64,000 nt of DNA from an uncultured Prevotellaceae bacterium (GTDB lineage: Bacteria > Bacteroidota > Bacteroidia > Bacteroidales > Bacteroidaceae), in assembly GCA_900543815.1 (NCBI GenBank), contig UQST01000002.1, positions 101,811 to 165,810 of the forward strand. The letters are read 5' to 3'. The position numbers and the translations under genes are program-made. Positions within the stretch are counted from its first letter, which is position 1, and every line of letters starts with the position of its first letter. Below are positions 8,471 through 17,445 of the stretch, piece by piece. The notes beneath the pieces were generated by a model. The model saw only the letters and a list, made by a program, of their open reading frames with translations, ran no database searches and was not told the DNA's origin.

Positions 8471-8937
8471 GCAGGCATGGCGCTCTTCTCTGTTCCGTGG
8501 TGACGCTTGTGCTTGCTGCCTGTACGGGCCAGACACGCTATCACCGCTTCCTTCCTCTCCCCGCTCAGGGGTGGGGAAGGCAGGACACCTTGCTCTTTCA
8601 ACTGCCCGACAGCATGGTGGGTGATGGCCTGCAGATGCATGTGGAATTGCGCGCCATGCGTTCCTTCCCCTATACCGACCTGTGGCTCGCTCTCGAACAG
8701 TGCGATTCCACACACCGCCTGCTGCACACCGACACAATACACTTCTTGATGACTGACAGCGAGGGGGCGCTCTCGGGACGCGGGCAAGACTTCATCGAAT
8801 ACGCTTCCAATGCTCTCGCATTGGCCTCCGACTCGGTTTCCCGATGCACCGCAGTGCGCATCCGCCACCTGATGAGCAGTGAGACCGTGACAGGGCTGGC
8901 CGATGTGGGGGTCAAGGTGACCAGCGTCGGGCTCTGA
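8467..8937 (+). CDS. gldH: Gliding motility lipoprotein GldH
   Basis: 156-residue lipoprotein: signal peptide about residues 1-18 with lipobox LAAC, then a compact beta-rich domain (DTLLFQLPDSM, PYTDLWLALEQC, TAVRIRHLM). Length and position after holB-ricT fit GldH. In Flavobacterium GldH is needed for gliding, but many non-gliding Bacteroidales retain it, so its role here may be a general envelope one. Its ATG overlaps the ricT TGA (ATGA), pointing to translational coupling. No acidic residues follow the lipid Cys (CTGQTR), so periplasmic rather than surface location is likely. Confidence 0.82.
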   Translation: MSRHGALLCSVVTLVLAACTGQTRYHRFLPLPAQGWGRQDTLLFQLPDSMVGDGLQMHVELRAMRSFPYTDLWLALEQCDSTHRLLHTDTIHFLMTDSEGALSGRGQDFIEYASNALALASDSVSRCTAVRIRHLMSSETVTGLADVGVKVTSVGL

Positions 8938-8940
8938 ATT

Positions 8941-9076
8941 CATTAGCGTTTTGGACAGATAGTATTGTCGTCCAAAGCATATTTCATTATTGTTCTGGAT
9001 AAAAGGCACTTGCTTCTAAAGCATGTCTCATTGGCGTTTTTGGGCGGAACACATTTGCCTCCAAAAGGCCTTGTAG
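8941..9076. repeat. Degenerate 44-bp direct repeat x3
   Basis: Three imperfect units start with CATT at 8941, 8985 and 9029 (spacing 44, 44); the last is slightly longer. Each has a TTTTGGA-like motif followed about 20 bp later by TCCAAAG or a variant, so each unit could fold as a small hairpin. Located between the convergent gldH and rodA genes, where it may also serve as a termination region. Confidence 0.65.
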
Positions 9077-9160
9077 CATTCTGATAGGTAGAAGCGGGCG
9101 GGGTTGACACCCTCATGGATGTGGATGCAGTGGGCAGAGCAGAAAGGTGCCCCATTCAGG

Positions 9161-9248
9161 GCAGGGCGCTGCGATGACATATGCAGTGCACTGCGTAGGC
9201 CGATGCAGCGCCCTGCGATGGCTGATGCACCGCGCTGTGATATCTTGC
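9161..9248 (+). repeat. 88-bp element R, copy 2 (4 x 22 bp)
   Basis: Units at 9161, 9183, 9205 and 9227, all in the same orientation. The second unit contains the perfect palindrome GCAGTGCACTGC, a compensated variant of GCAGCGCGCTGC, which suggests the palindrome itself is under selection. Lies between the 3' ends of gldH and rodA. Confidence 0.85.
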
Positions 9249-9405
9249 CTGGAACATACCTGTGTGTAAGGCAATGCCAGGAGCCGGGCTGCACAGCTGC
9301 TTCCTGGTCTGCGATGAGTGCATCCCACTTGCAGGTCCAACGCTGCCTGGAGGCTCTGCATTTGCACTTCAGGATGTCAGTCGAACCGCCCCGTGGCTCA
9401 ACCTG

Positions 9406-10896
9406 TCAGCGTCGGGCCATGCGCTCGCGCCCTGCGTCGATGCGGAGCATGATGAAGAGCAGGATGGTGAAGCCCCACAGCGAAGAGCCGCCATAACTGA
9501 AGAATGGCAGGGGAATGCCTATGACAGGCGTGAGTCCCAGCACCATGCCCACGTTGATAAAGACGTGGAACAGGAATATGCTCATTACGCAATAGCCATA
9601 GACGCGCCCGAAGGTGTAGGGCTGGCGCTCTGCCAGATGGATGAGACGCAGTATGAGAGCCAGGAAGAGGCACAGTACGGTGGCACAGCCAAGGAAGCCC
9701 TCCTCCTCGCCCACCGTGCAGAAGATGAAGTCGGTGTCCTGTTCGGGCACATACTTGAGCTTGGTCTGGGTGCCGTTGAGGAAGCCCTTGCCGCGCAGTC
9801 CGCCCGATCCGATGGCTATCTTGGCCTGTATCACATTGTAGCCCGCTCCCCTGGGGTCGTCCTCCAGGCCCAGCAGCACGCGGATACGAGTCTGCTGGTG
9901 GGGCTGCATCACGTCTTCGAGAACGTAATTGGCCGAGTAGAAGAAGCCCAGGCTGCCTATTGCGAAGAGTGCGATATAGAGATAGCGAATCAGCTGGTCG
10001 CGCATGGCAAGCCAGATGAGATACACTATCATCGCGCCGCAGACGCCCAGCAGGACCCAGGTGACATCGAAGGGTATGACGTAGCGGCAGAACAGCAGGG
10101 CCAGTGCTTCGGCCAGCAGGCCATACCACAGGATATTCCTGGCCGCCTTGCGGTCGGGTGTGTAGGCCCTTACAAGCATTACCGTGAACAGGTGTACCAG
10201 ACCGAGCACCAGGGAAGTACCCAGCGAGGCAGGTGCCCCATCCCAGATGACATCCTCGGAGAAGCGTACTCCCACCACGAAATAGACTACGGCAGATACG
10301 GCGGCAAAGAGTATTCCGCCGGGCATACCCTCGCGGTAGAGCATCAGGAAGAAGCTGGCATAGACCAGTGCACTGCCGGTCTCCTTCTGCATCACTATCA
10401 GTATCATAGGCGTGAGGATAATGGCCAGGCAGAGCAAGAAGTCGCGCCAGCGTGACATGCTGAAGCCGTATGAGTTCATCACCTTGGCCACGCAGAGTGC
10501 GGTGGTAAACTTGGCAAACTCGGCCGGCTGAATGCTAAACGAGCCTATCTTTATCCATGAGAGCGAACCCTTGATGTCGCGTGCTATGAACGGTGTGATG
10601 AACAGCAGTGCAAGCATGAACAGATAGAGGAAATAGGAGCACGACTCTATCAGTCGGTCGTCGGTCATCAGTATGATGCATCCCAACAGCAGTGAGGTGC
10701 CCATCCACACTATCTGCATGCCGCTTCGTGTGGAGAAGTCGAGGAAGTTGTAGCCCTGTTCGAAGTCGTAGCTGGCGCCGCACACGCTCATCCATCCCAG
10801 CGCGAGCAGCGCCAGATAGAGGCATATCGTAATCCAGTCGATGGACTTGATGATCCGCGGCGAGCGCGTGCTGCTGTCAATTGATGTCAGTGGCAT
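9406..10896 (-). CDS. rodA: Peptidoglycan glycosyltransferase RodA
   Basis: 496-residue SEDS-family polytopic membrane protein that polymerises glycan strands during side-wall elongation, as partner of PBP2. About ten hydrophobic helices are evident. The signature near the C-terminus, GIPLPFFSYGGSSLWGF, is the RodA form of the SEDS motif. Two further loops (FSIQPAEFAKF and GLRGKGFLNGTQ) are also family-typical. Last gene of the minus-strand mre operon; its start overlaps the end of mrdA by 20 bp. Confidence 0.93.
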   Translation of the reverse strand: MPLTSIDSSTRSPRIIKSIDWITICLYLALLALGWMSVCGASYDFEQGYNFLDFSTRSGMQIVWMGTSLLLGCIILMTDDRLIESCSYFLYLFMLALLFITPFIARDIKGSLSWIKIGSFSIQPAEFAKFTTALCVAKVMNSYGFSMSRWRDFLLCLAIILTPMILIVMQKETGSALVYASFFLMLYREGMPGGILFAAVSAVVYFVVGVRFSEDVIWDGAPASLGTSLVLGLVHLFTVMLVRAYTPDRKAARNILWYGLLAEALALLFCRYVIPFDVTWVLLGVCGAMIVYLIWLAMRDQLIRYLYIALFAIGSLGFFYSANYVLEDVMQPHQQTRIRVLLGLEDDPRGAGYNVIQAKIAIGSGGLRGKGFLNGTQTKLKYVPEQDTDFIFCTVGEEEGFLGCATVLCLFLALILRLIHLAERQPYTFGRVYGYCVMSIFLFHVFINVGMVLGLTPVIGIPLPFFSYGGSSLWGFTILLFIMLRIDAGRERMARR

Positions 10897-12742
10897 AGTC
10901 GGTGGGATTGTATAGGTGTCTGTTCTGGAATATCTCGGCCTTGCGCTCGCTCTCGGGCGACAGATGCCCGTTGATGTACTGCTCCATCATGAGCGCGCCG
11001 ATGGGTACGCCGTAGGTGGCGCCCCAGCTGCCGTTCTCGACGTACACACAGATGGCTATCTTGGGGTTCTCTCGCGGTGCGAAGCCCATAAACACGCTGT
11101 GGTCCTGGCCGTGCGGGTTCTGTGCTGTGCCTGTCTTGCCGCAGGTCTCAAACCATGGGTTGTTGGCTGCCCGGCATGTGCCTCCCAGCACGGAGCGCCT
11201 CATGCCTTCGACCACAGTCTCGTAATGCTCGCGGCTGACCATGGTGTAATGGCGTCGCGTGTAGAGTGTGTCCAGCTTCTCATCCTCTATCTCCTGCACC
11301 ACATGCGGCACATAGTAGTAGCCGCGGTTGGCTATGGTGGCTCCCAGATTGGCTATCTGGAGCGGAGTCAAGTTGACTTCTCCCTGTCCGATGGATATAC
11401 TGATGATGGTCAGACCGTTCCAACTCCCCCTGTACGCCTTGTCGTAGAACTGCGCGTTGGGTATCATGCCGCGCTTTTCACCGGGCAGGTCGATGCCCAG
11501 CTTATAGCCGAACCCCATGGATACCATATAGTCCTTCCAGCGGGTCATGGCATTCTGCACACTCCCATACTTCTTCTTGTTGCCGAACATATAATAGAGT
11601 CCCCAGCAGAAATAGCCGTTGCATGAGGTGGCGATGGCCGGCACGAGCGACAGTGGAGAAGGGTGCCCGTGGCATCCCACCTTGAGGTGTCCGAAGTGGA
11701 AGCCGTGATTGCAGGAGAAGGAAGTGGATGGTGTGATGACTCCCTCCTGCAGGAATGTGAGCGCCTGGCTCGTCTTGAAGGTCGAGCCGGGCGGGTACTG
11801 TCCCATGATGGAGCGGTTGAGCAGGGGGTGTCTGGTGTCCTGGCTCAGCATGGCATGGCTTCTTCCTCGCTGCCGGCCTACCAGTATGCGTGGGTCGTAA
11901 GTGGGGCTCGACACCATGCAGAGCACGCCGCCGGTGGCAGGGTCAATGGCCACGATGCTTCCCTTCTTGCCCGTCATCAGACGCTCGCCAAGGGCTTGCA
12001 GGTCGATGTCCATGCTCAATGTCAGGTTCTTGCCAGGCACTGGAGCATTGTCAAACTCCCCGTTCATGTAATGTCCCTTGATGCGTCCGCGGGCATCGCG
12101 AAGCAGTATCTCGGTACCTTTCTCGCCTCTGAGTTGTTTCTCGTAGGAGCGTTCCACGCCCTGCTTGCCCGAGTAGTCCCCCCGGCGATAGTAGTCGTCG
12201 GCCTCCAGTTCAGCGGGGCTCACCTCACCCACATCTCCCAAGACCTGGGCGGCATAGGGGTATCTGTATTGCCGTATGCTGCGCTTCTGGATGTAAAATC
12301 CTGGGAAGCGGAATATCTTTTCCTGGAATCTGCTGCACTCCTCAGCGGACAGCTGGCTCATGAAAAGCTGCTGGGTGTAGCGGCTGTAGCCCGGATTGCG
12401 GCGCCGGTCTTTGATTTCCACCATGCGACGCTCGTACCAGTCGCGGGTGATGCCAAGGCTCTGGCAGAGGTCGAGCGTATCGACGCCCAGCTGCTCGTTC
12501 ATCACTACCATAAGGTCATAGGCGGGCTGGTTGTACACCAGCAGTTTGCCGTTGCGGTCGGTGATGACCCCTCGTGCAGGGTACTGGATGCGTCGCAGGA
12601 AGGCATTGGAGTCGGCGTTGCGCTTGAAGTCATCGCTTAGCATCTGCAGTGTGAAGAGCCTGATGAGATACACCACCACGATGCCTACTGCGATGCAGCT
12701 GAGCACATACTTGCGTTTTCCCAGTTCGTAATTGGCCTTCAT
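10877..12742 (-). CDS. mrdA: Penicillin-binding protein 2 (elongation transpeptidase)
   Basis: 621-residue class B PBP, a DD-transpeptidase cross-linking peptidoglycan in the elongasome with RodA. One N-terminal membrane anchor (about residues 13-33) is followed by a dimerisation domain and the transpeptidase domain. The active-site motifs are all present: SxxK at 320-323 (PPGSTFKT), SxN at 373-375 (SCN) and KTG at 536-538 (CGKTGTAQN). Target of beta-lactams. Placed 18 bp after mreD and overlapping rodA, as usual in the family. Confidence 0.94.
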   Translation of the reverse strand: MKANYELGKRKYVLSCIAVGIVVVYLIRLFTLQMLSDDFKRNADSNAFLRRIQYPARGVITDRNGKLLVYNQPAYDLMVVMNEQLGVDTLDLCQSLGITRDWYERRMVEIKDRRRNPGYSRYTQQLFMSQLSAEECSRFQEKIFRFPGFYIQKRSIRQYRYPYAAQVLGDVGEVSPAELEADDYYRRGDYSGKQGVERSYEKQLRGEKGTEILLRDARGRIKGHYMNGEFDNAPVPGKNLTLSMDIDLQALGERLMTGKKGSIVAIDPATGGVLCMVSSPTYDPRILVGRQRGRSHAMLSQDTRHPLLNRSIMGQYPPGSTFKTSQALTFLQEGVITPSTSFSCNHGFHFGHLKVGCHGHPSPLSLVPAIATSCNGYFCWGLYYMFGNKKKYGSVQNAMTRWKDYMVSMGFGYKLGIDLPGEKRGMIPNAQFYDKAYRGSWNGLTIISISIGQGEVNLTPLQIANLGATIANRGYYYVPHVVQEIEDEKLDTLYTRRHYTMVSREHYETVVEGMRRSVLGGTCRAANNPWFETCGKTGTAQNPHGQDHSVFMGFAPRENPKIAICVYVENGSWGATYGVPIGALMMEQYINGHLSPESERKAEIFQNRHLYNPTDYATDIN

Positions 12743-12760
12743 AAGGATGTGTCGTGGGGG

Positions 12761-13267
12761 TTATTTGCTTGAGTTCCTGATGGCCTCAAGCGTGAAGGCC
12801 AGCAGGAGCGAGGTGGCCAGGCTTGCCAGCAGGTGCAAGCCTGCCAGTGCAATGTGTGTAACGGAGAAAGTCTCCAGTATGAAATAGGTGGTGTGGTGCA
12901 CCAGAAAGAGCGTGAGCACGTATCTCACGTGGTTCCACACACCCATTGTGCGGTAGGTGGGAAGCAGGTCCTCGGGGGCATCCTTGGGCGCCTGCATGTT
13001 CAGTAGGGTGGGGCGGAGCATGGCTGTGAGTGTCATGGCGGCACTTCCCATGCCCGGTGTGTTGGAGAATACATCGGTGGCCAGACCCATGGCGAACGCC
13101 CACAGCATGGCAGCCGAGCGCGATGTGTTCATGGGCATATACGCCAGCAGTAGCACACCTATCATGGGTGTGCCCATCCCCCAGAAGCTCATGTGGTTGA
13201 GCACGAGCACCTGCAGGGCCAGGAGCAGCAGCATCTGTACGAGCCGTTTTAGTATTGTCAGTATCAT
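12761..13267 (-). CDS. mreD: Rod shape-determining protein MreD
   Basis: 168-residue integral membrane protein with about five hydrophobic helices. MreD links MreC and the cytoplasmic MreB filaments to PBP2-RodA. Sequence conservation in this family is low; the call rests on size, hydrophobic pattern (MILTILKRLVQMLLLLALQV start; PTLLNMQAP loop) and position between mreC and mrdA with gaps of 18-21 bp. Confidence 0.88.
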   Translation of the reverse strand: MILTILKRLVQMLLLLALQVLVLNHMSFWGMGTPMIGVLLLAYMPMNTSRSAAMLWAFAMGLATDVFSNTPGMGSAAMTLTAMLRPTLLNMQAPKDAPEDLLPTYRTMGVWNHVRYVLTLFLVHHTTYFILETFSVTHIALAGLHLLASLATSLLLAFTLEAIRNSSK

Positions 13268-13288
13268 CTTCAGTGCGATGTTGCTTGT

Positions 13289-14122
13289 TCAATGAGCCTC
13301 CAGCGAGTCCAGTTCGGCGTGGCTCTCGTAGGCGACCACGCACACGTCCCTGATGCAGGACAGGTCTGTGCTCATCTGCACATCCAGCCTGTAGGCCATA
13401 CCGTCGGGGCTGTCGTTTATCCTGGCTACCCGTCCCAGGAAGAGTCCAGGCGGGAACACATTGCTGAAGCCGCTGGTTTCCACTATGTCCCCTTCGCGTA
13501 CCTGTGCGTGTCGCGGCACGTCGTCCATGCTGGCCTGCAGCGGATTGCCTCCGCTCCATCTGAGGTAGCCGAAGTAGCCTGTGCTTCTCAGTCGGCAGCT
13601 GATGCTCGATTGGCTGTTGAGCACAGACATTACCAAGGCGTAATGGTCCGTCACGCGGCTCACGATGCCCACCACTCCTGTGCCGCTCAAGACGCCCATC
13701 TCGGGCTTCACTCCGTCCTTGGCCCCCACGTTGATGGTGAGGTAGTTGTCCTTGCGGTTGATGCTGTTGGCCACCACCTTGGCCGGTATCAGCTGCAGGT
13801 CACCGGTCACCTTGGCCTCTTCTGTTTCGGTGAACGACGGCACGTGGCGCAGGCTGTCCAGCTCGGCACGCATGATGCTCATGTTGTACTGCAGCACGGT
13901 GTTCTGCCTGGTGAGGTATTCGTTCTGCTTGGCAAGGTGTATGTACGACAATATCTGCTCTTCGCGTTCCATCACCAGAGCCGCAGCGGAGTTGGCTTGG
14001 GTGAACCACACGCTCCCCTGGTAAGTGTTGAAACGGAAAAGCAGCCATCCACTGAGGGCTTCCAGAATAAGGAAGACTCCCCAGTGGATGTGTCTGAGTA
14101 TCCTGTTCGTCAGTTCTCCCAA
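13289..14122 (-). CDS. mreC: Rod shape-determining protein MreC
   Basis: 277 residues: one N-terminal membrane helix (about 14-30), a helical coiled-coil segment (MEREEQILSYIHLAKQNEYL region, about 50-90), then the periplasmic beta domain with GAKDGVKPEMGVLSGTGVVG and a GDIVETSGFSNVFPPGL motif. It forms a periplasmic scaffold that activates PBP2. Ten bases separate it from mreB. Confidence 0.92.
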   Translation of the reverse strand: MGELTNRILRHIHWGVFLILEALSGWLLFRFNTYQGSVWFTQANSAAALVMEREEQILSYIHLAKQNEYLTRQNTVLQYNMSIMRAELDSLRHVPSFTETEEAKVTGDLQLIPAKVVANSINRKDNYLTINVGAKDGVKPEMGVLSGTGVVGIVSRVTDHYALVMSVLNSQSSISCRLRSTGYFGYLRWSGGNPLQASMDDVPRHAQVREGDIVETSGFSNVFPPGLFLGRVARINDSPDGMAYRLDVQMSTDLSCIRDVCVVAYESHAELDSLEAH

Positions 14123-14132
14123 TGTCTTCGGA

Positions 14133-15152
14133 TTACATCAAGAAGGAGAAGTTCTGTATGTTCTTCAGTGCGATGCCTGTGCCTTTGGCTACGCTGTGTA
14201 AGGGGTCCTCGGCCACGTGGAACTCGATGTTTATCTTGTCGCTCAGCCTCTTGCCCAGTCCGCGAAGCAGTGCACCGCCACCGCTCAGCCAGATGCCGTT
14301 CTTCACGATGTCGGCATAGAGCTCTGGCGGAGTCTCCTCGAGGGCAGCCAGCACGGCAGCCTCAATCTTGGCCAGGGTCTTTTCCAGACAATGTGCAATC
14401 TCCAGGTAGCACACGGGCACCTCCATGGGCAGTCCGGTGATCTTGTTCGGGCCATACACCACATAGTCCTCGGGAGCCTCGTCACCCAGGTCGGTCTGTG
14501 CTGCGCCCACGTGTATCTTGATTCTCTCAGCCATGCGCTCGCTCACCTTCACGTTGTGCTGTCGGCTCATGTACTCCTGTATGTCGGCTGTCAGTTCGTC
14601 GCCCGCGATGCGCAGACTCTTGTTGACCACCAGTCCGCCCAGGCTTATGACGGCTATCTCGGTGCTTCCGCCGCCTATATCCACTATCATGTTGCCCTCA
14701 GGTGCAAGCACGTCGAGTCCTATGCCAATGGCCGATGCCATGGGTTCATATATCAGATACACCTCACGCGCACCTGCATGCTCGGCACAGTCGCGCACGG
14801 CGTGCAGTTCCACCTGCGTGCTTCCGCTGGGCACTCCAATCACCATCTTCAGGCTGGGCGAGAAGAGATAACCGCCTGTGTGCACCATTTTGATGAGTCC
14901 TCTCATCATCTGCTCACAGGCACTCATATTGGCTATCACGCCGTCGCCCAGTGGTCTGATGGCCTCGATGTCGGGGTTCGTCTTCTCGTACATCATTTTG
15001 GCCTTCTCGCCTACGGCTATCATGCGCTCGGTCCTACGGTTCAGTGCCACCACGCTGGGCTCATCTACCACTATCTTGCCATTGCTTATGATGATGGTGT
15101 TGGCGGTGCCCAGGTCCATGGCCATTTCTTTGCTGAATGAAAACCAACTCAT
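14133..15152 (-). CDS. mreB: Actin-like rod-shape protein MreB
   Basis: 339-residue bacterial actin that forms membrane-associated filaments guiding the elongation machinery. Phosphate-binding motifs MDLGTANT near residue 12 and VDIGGGSTEIAV near 160 are clear, and the length matches the family. The N-terminus (MSWFSFSKE) may form the short amphipathic membrane anchor. Its start lies 62 bp after the purine gene stop, so one transcript from the promoter at 15.86 kb is likely. Confidence 0.96.
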   Translation of the reverse strand: MSWFSFSKEMAMDLGTANTIIISNGKIVVDEPSVVALNRRTERMIAVGEKAKMMYEKTNPDIEAIRPLGDGVIANMSACEQMMRGLIKMVHTGGYLFSPSLKMVIGVPSGSTQVELHAVRDCAEHAGAREVYLIYEPMASAIGIGLDVLAPEGNMIVDIGGGSTEIAVISLGGLVVNKSLRIAGDELTADIQEYMSRQHNVKVSERMAERIKIHVGAAQTDLGDEAPEDYVVYGPNKITGLPMEVPVCYLEIAHCLEKTLAKIEAAVLAALEETPPELYADIVKNGIWLSGGGALLRGLGKRLSDKINIEFHVAEDPLHSVAKGTGIALKNIQNFSFLM

Positions 15153-15214
15153 ATCTTGTCTGTTCTTACTTTGTTTGAAATCTGTCTGTTGCGTGTTGCC
15201 TGAGGCTGTATGCC

Positions 15215-15811
15215 TTACTTGCTCTCAAACCACTCGTGGATGGCTGTGTCGTAATGGCTGCTTACGCCGAATGCCCGGGTGGCAAACCAGCGGCGGTCCT
15301 CCACTTCGCTCTGTGCGCCGCTCTTCTGCAGCAGGTCGAGCAGAGGCTTGTATTCGGCCTTCGAGGGCACGATGATCACGTCGTTGAAGTTCTTTGCGGC
15401 GGCGCGTATGAGGCTGATGCCGCCTATGTCTATCTTCTCTATGATGTCGGCGTCAGAGGCTCCGCTCTTCACGGTATCCTCGAAGGGATAGAGATCTACA
15501 ATCACCAGGTCGATGGCAGGAATCTCATACTGTGCCATCTGCTGCTGGTCGCTCTCCAGTGAGCGGCGCCCCAGGATGCCTCCGAAAATCTTGGGGTGGA
15601 GTGTCTTCACTCTGCCTCCCAGGATGCTGGGGTAGGTGGTCACGTCCTCTACACGGGCGCAGGGAATTCCCAGTTGCTCGATGAATTGCTGTGTGCCGCC
15701 TGTACTGAGCAGTTCCACACCCTGCGCATGCAGTGTACGCAGTATCTCCTCCAGTCCGTCCTTATGGAATACGGACACCAGCGCACGCTGGATTTTTCTT
15801 GTTTCGGCCAT
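15215..15811 (-). CDS. Stand-alone IMP cyclohydrolase (PurH N-terminal domain only)
   Basis: 198 residues covering only the IMP cyclohydrolase (MGS-like) half of PurH, which closes FAICAR to IMP. Motifs expected for this domain are present: ALVSVFHKDGLEE, ELLSTGGTQQF, GGRVKTLHPKIFGGIL and IDLVIVDLYPFEDT. Bifunctional PurH is about 510 residues, and in many Bacteroidales occupies this position before mreB. Here the reading frame stops cleanly at TAA after the domain, and the AICAR formyltransferase half is not in the window. It may be a natural split, with the transformylase encoded elsewhere, or a truncation. A TAATTTTG promoter lies 51 bp upstream. Confidence 0.85.
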   Translation of the reverse strand: MAETRKIQRALVSVFHKDGLEEILRTLHAQGVELLSTGGTQQFIEQLGIPCARVEDVTTYPSILGGRVKTLHPKIFGGILGRRSLESDQQQMAQYEIPAIDLVIVDLYPFEDTVKSGASDADIIEKIDIGGISLIRAAAKNFNDVIIVPSKAEYKPLLDLLQKSGAQSEVEDRRWFATRAFGVSSHYDTAIHEWFESK

Positions 15812-15861
15812 ATTGTGTTGCTTTTCTGATTCTTTTAACTTTCAATTGCTTAACGAGTGCG

Positions 15862-15869
15862 CAAAATTA
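15862..15869 (-). promoter_or_regulatory. -7 promoter element of the purine-mre operon
   Basis: Minus-strand TAATTTTG (full TAnnTTTG match) 51 bp upstream of the ATG at 15811; no other such element was found before rodA, so it may drive the whole six-gene unit. Confidence 0.6.
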
Positions 15870-16135
15870 CACATTTTCCTCCGAATGGGAAAGCGGAATG
15901 GTGCGTTTCTGTGGATAAAAGAGGAAAATGGCAGGGAAAAGCCTCTTGTGAGCCTCCCCTTTGGGGGAGATGAACCTGTGGGGCTGCGGTTTGTCGTTTT
16001 GTGCAAGGGGCTGTTCCGGATAGGCAGAATGCTCCTTTCTGCCCTCCCAAGGGGTGAGTCGTGGATGCTGTATTGCGTTCTTTGGATGTGTGCCTCCCTT
16101 TTCTCCGTTTTCCGTGCGGTTTCGCTCATAGGCAC

Positions 16136-16223
16136 GCAGTACGCTGCGATGGCCGATGCAGCGCGTTGCGATGGCCAGTGCAGCGTGTTGCGTTGGCCGG
16201 TGCAGTATGCTCCGTTTTCCGGG
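16136..16223 (+). repeat. 88-bp element R, copy 3 (4 x 22 bp)
   Basis: Units at 16136, 16158, 16180 and 16202, same orientation, with linkers GATGGCCGAT, GATGGCCAGT, GTTGGCCGGT; the fourth unit is the most diverged. Lies in the 612-bp spacer between the cyclophilin stop and the purine-mre promoter. The rest of this spacer holds nothing I can identify. Confidence 0.85.
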
Positions 16224-16423
16224 TCGGTGGGGAGGTCGGTTCCTGGCACTCGGCTTGGAGGGATGGCAGGGCGGTTTCTGCGGATGTGTGGAACGTGCAA
16301 CCGGGCTTCACAAAGGTATGTGGGCAGGCTTGCAGTCGGGCGTTTGTCGGGCTGTGAAGACGTGCAGTCGTGCAGTATGCAAGGCGTGGGTGTGCTTGTG
16401 CTTTTCCCCTTGGGATGGTCTGC

Positions 16424-17212
16424 CTATGGTCTTCTGGCTTTCGGACTGAACTGCTCGATGGTCATGCGCAGTACTTTTACGTCCTCCAGCGGGCGGTCGT
16501 TCTTGTCCGTCTTCACGCCCTGTATGGCCCCCACGACCTCGAGTCCCTCGATGACTTCGCCGAATACGGTGTATTGTCCATCCAGGTGCGGTGTGCCGCC
16601 CCGCATCTCGTAGTCATCTATCATGATGGGTGTGAGCGTGATGCCTTTCTCCTCCAGTGTGCCACGCACGCGGCGGATGTCGGCTGCATTCTGCCTTTTG
16701 CCCCACACGATATAGAACTGGCTTCCGCTGCTCTCCTGTTCGGGGTTCACCTCGTCGCCGTCTCGTGCAGCAGCCAGGGCGCCCCGCCAGTGGTAGAGGA
16801 AGGGCTGGTCAAACTCGGCGGGGATGGTGTAGCCTGGTCCGCCATTGCCCAGTACCTTGCCGGGAGCCGCGCCGCGCGAGTCGGGGTCGCCGCCCTGAAT
16901 CATGAAGTTCTCTATCACGCGGTGAAACAGCGTGCCGTCATAGTATTTCTCCTTGACCAGCATGAGGAAGTTGTCGCGGTGCAGCGGGGTGTCGTCCGAA
17001 AGCGCCACTCTGATGTTGCCCGCCGTGGTCTCGATGAGCACGATGGAGCGCTTCTCCTTGCGCTTGCCCTGCAGGGTGGTCCCTGCTGCGCATATCAGCA
17101 GGAGTGTGAGGAGTACAAGCAGTCTGCCCGGAACTTTCTGCGGAGCGCAGGCCGGGGCGTCCGGACGTGTCTGGCGTGCTGTGGTGCGGGGGTGGTTGGC
17201 ATGTTGTCTCAT
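16424..17212 (-). CDS. Secreted/anchored cyclophilin-type peptidyl-prolyl isomerase
   Basis: 262 residues. A long basic N-terminus is followed by one hydrophobic helix (about 30-45), then a cyclophilin domain with FHRVIENFMIQGGDP, the glycine-rich GNGGPGYTIPAEF, a SSGSQFYIVWG block, and YTVFGEVIEGLEVV. Cyclophilins isomerise prolyl bonds; this one should act in the periplasm. A roughly 35-residue insertion around VRGTLEEKGITLTP is seen in Bacteroidetes relatives. A TAATTTTG promoter lies 24 bp upstream of the start. The gene separates the mre operon from the dcw cluster. Confidence 0.88.
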   Translation of the reverse strand: MRQHANHPRTTARQTRPDAPACAPQKVPGRLLVLLTLLLICAAGTTLQGKRKEKRSIVLIETTAGNIRVALSDDTPLHRDNFLMLVKEKYYDGTLFHRVIENFMIQGGDPDSRGAAPGKVLGNGGPGYTIPAEFDQPFLYHWRGALAAARDGDEVNPEQESSGSQFYIVWGKRQNAADIRRVRGTLEEKGITLTPIMIDDYEMRGGTPHLDGQYTVFGEVIEGLEVVGAIQGVKTDKNDRPLEDVKVLRMTIEQFSPKARRP

Positions 17213-17235
17213 AGTTCAAATCTTGCTTCTCGCTG

Positions 17236-17243
17236 CAAAATTA
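17236..17243 (-). promoter_or_regulatory. -7 promoter element of the cyclophilin gene
   Basis: Minus-strand TAATTTTG, full TAnnTTTG match, giving a leader of roughly 17 nt to the ATG at 17212. Confidence 0.55.
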
Positions 17244-17274
17244 AGGTTTTTCTCCCCACCACAAGAATAAATCG

Positions 17275-17440
17275 GTGGGAAACACGCTCCGCTTCTTGAT
17301 AAAATCGTGGGAAATAGATATTTTCCCCCATTTCATCGAAGAAATGGAGCAAGTGCGGTCCTCTGATTTTCCCACCCTGAAAAGCAGGTTAAAAGAATGT
17401 GAAAAAATAATTCGGAAAAGGTGTGGGGAATTGTGGGGAA
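17275..17440 (+). promoter_or_regulatory. Cluster of GTGGGRAA boxes (probable MraZ operators)
   Basis: GTGGGAAA occurs at 17275-17282 and 17307-17314, inverted at 17368-17375, with a weaker inverted GGGGGAAAA at 17321-17329. Two further boxes, GTGGGGAA at 17423-17430 and 17433-17440, are spaced exactly 10 bp apart. In E. coli MraZ binds TGGGN repeats with 10-bp spacing upstream of its own gene; the same spacing here next to the mraZ promoter makes autoregulation likely. Assignment by analogy, not shown. Confidence 0.6.
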
Positions 17441-17445
17441 TTACA

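Noticed and set aside
15842..16300. 152-residue minus-strand frame in the purine-cyclophilin spacer
   Set aside because: Runs through element R copy 3 and the purine-operon promoter; composition is Arg/Pro/Thr-rich, with no protein-like pattern.
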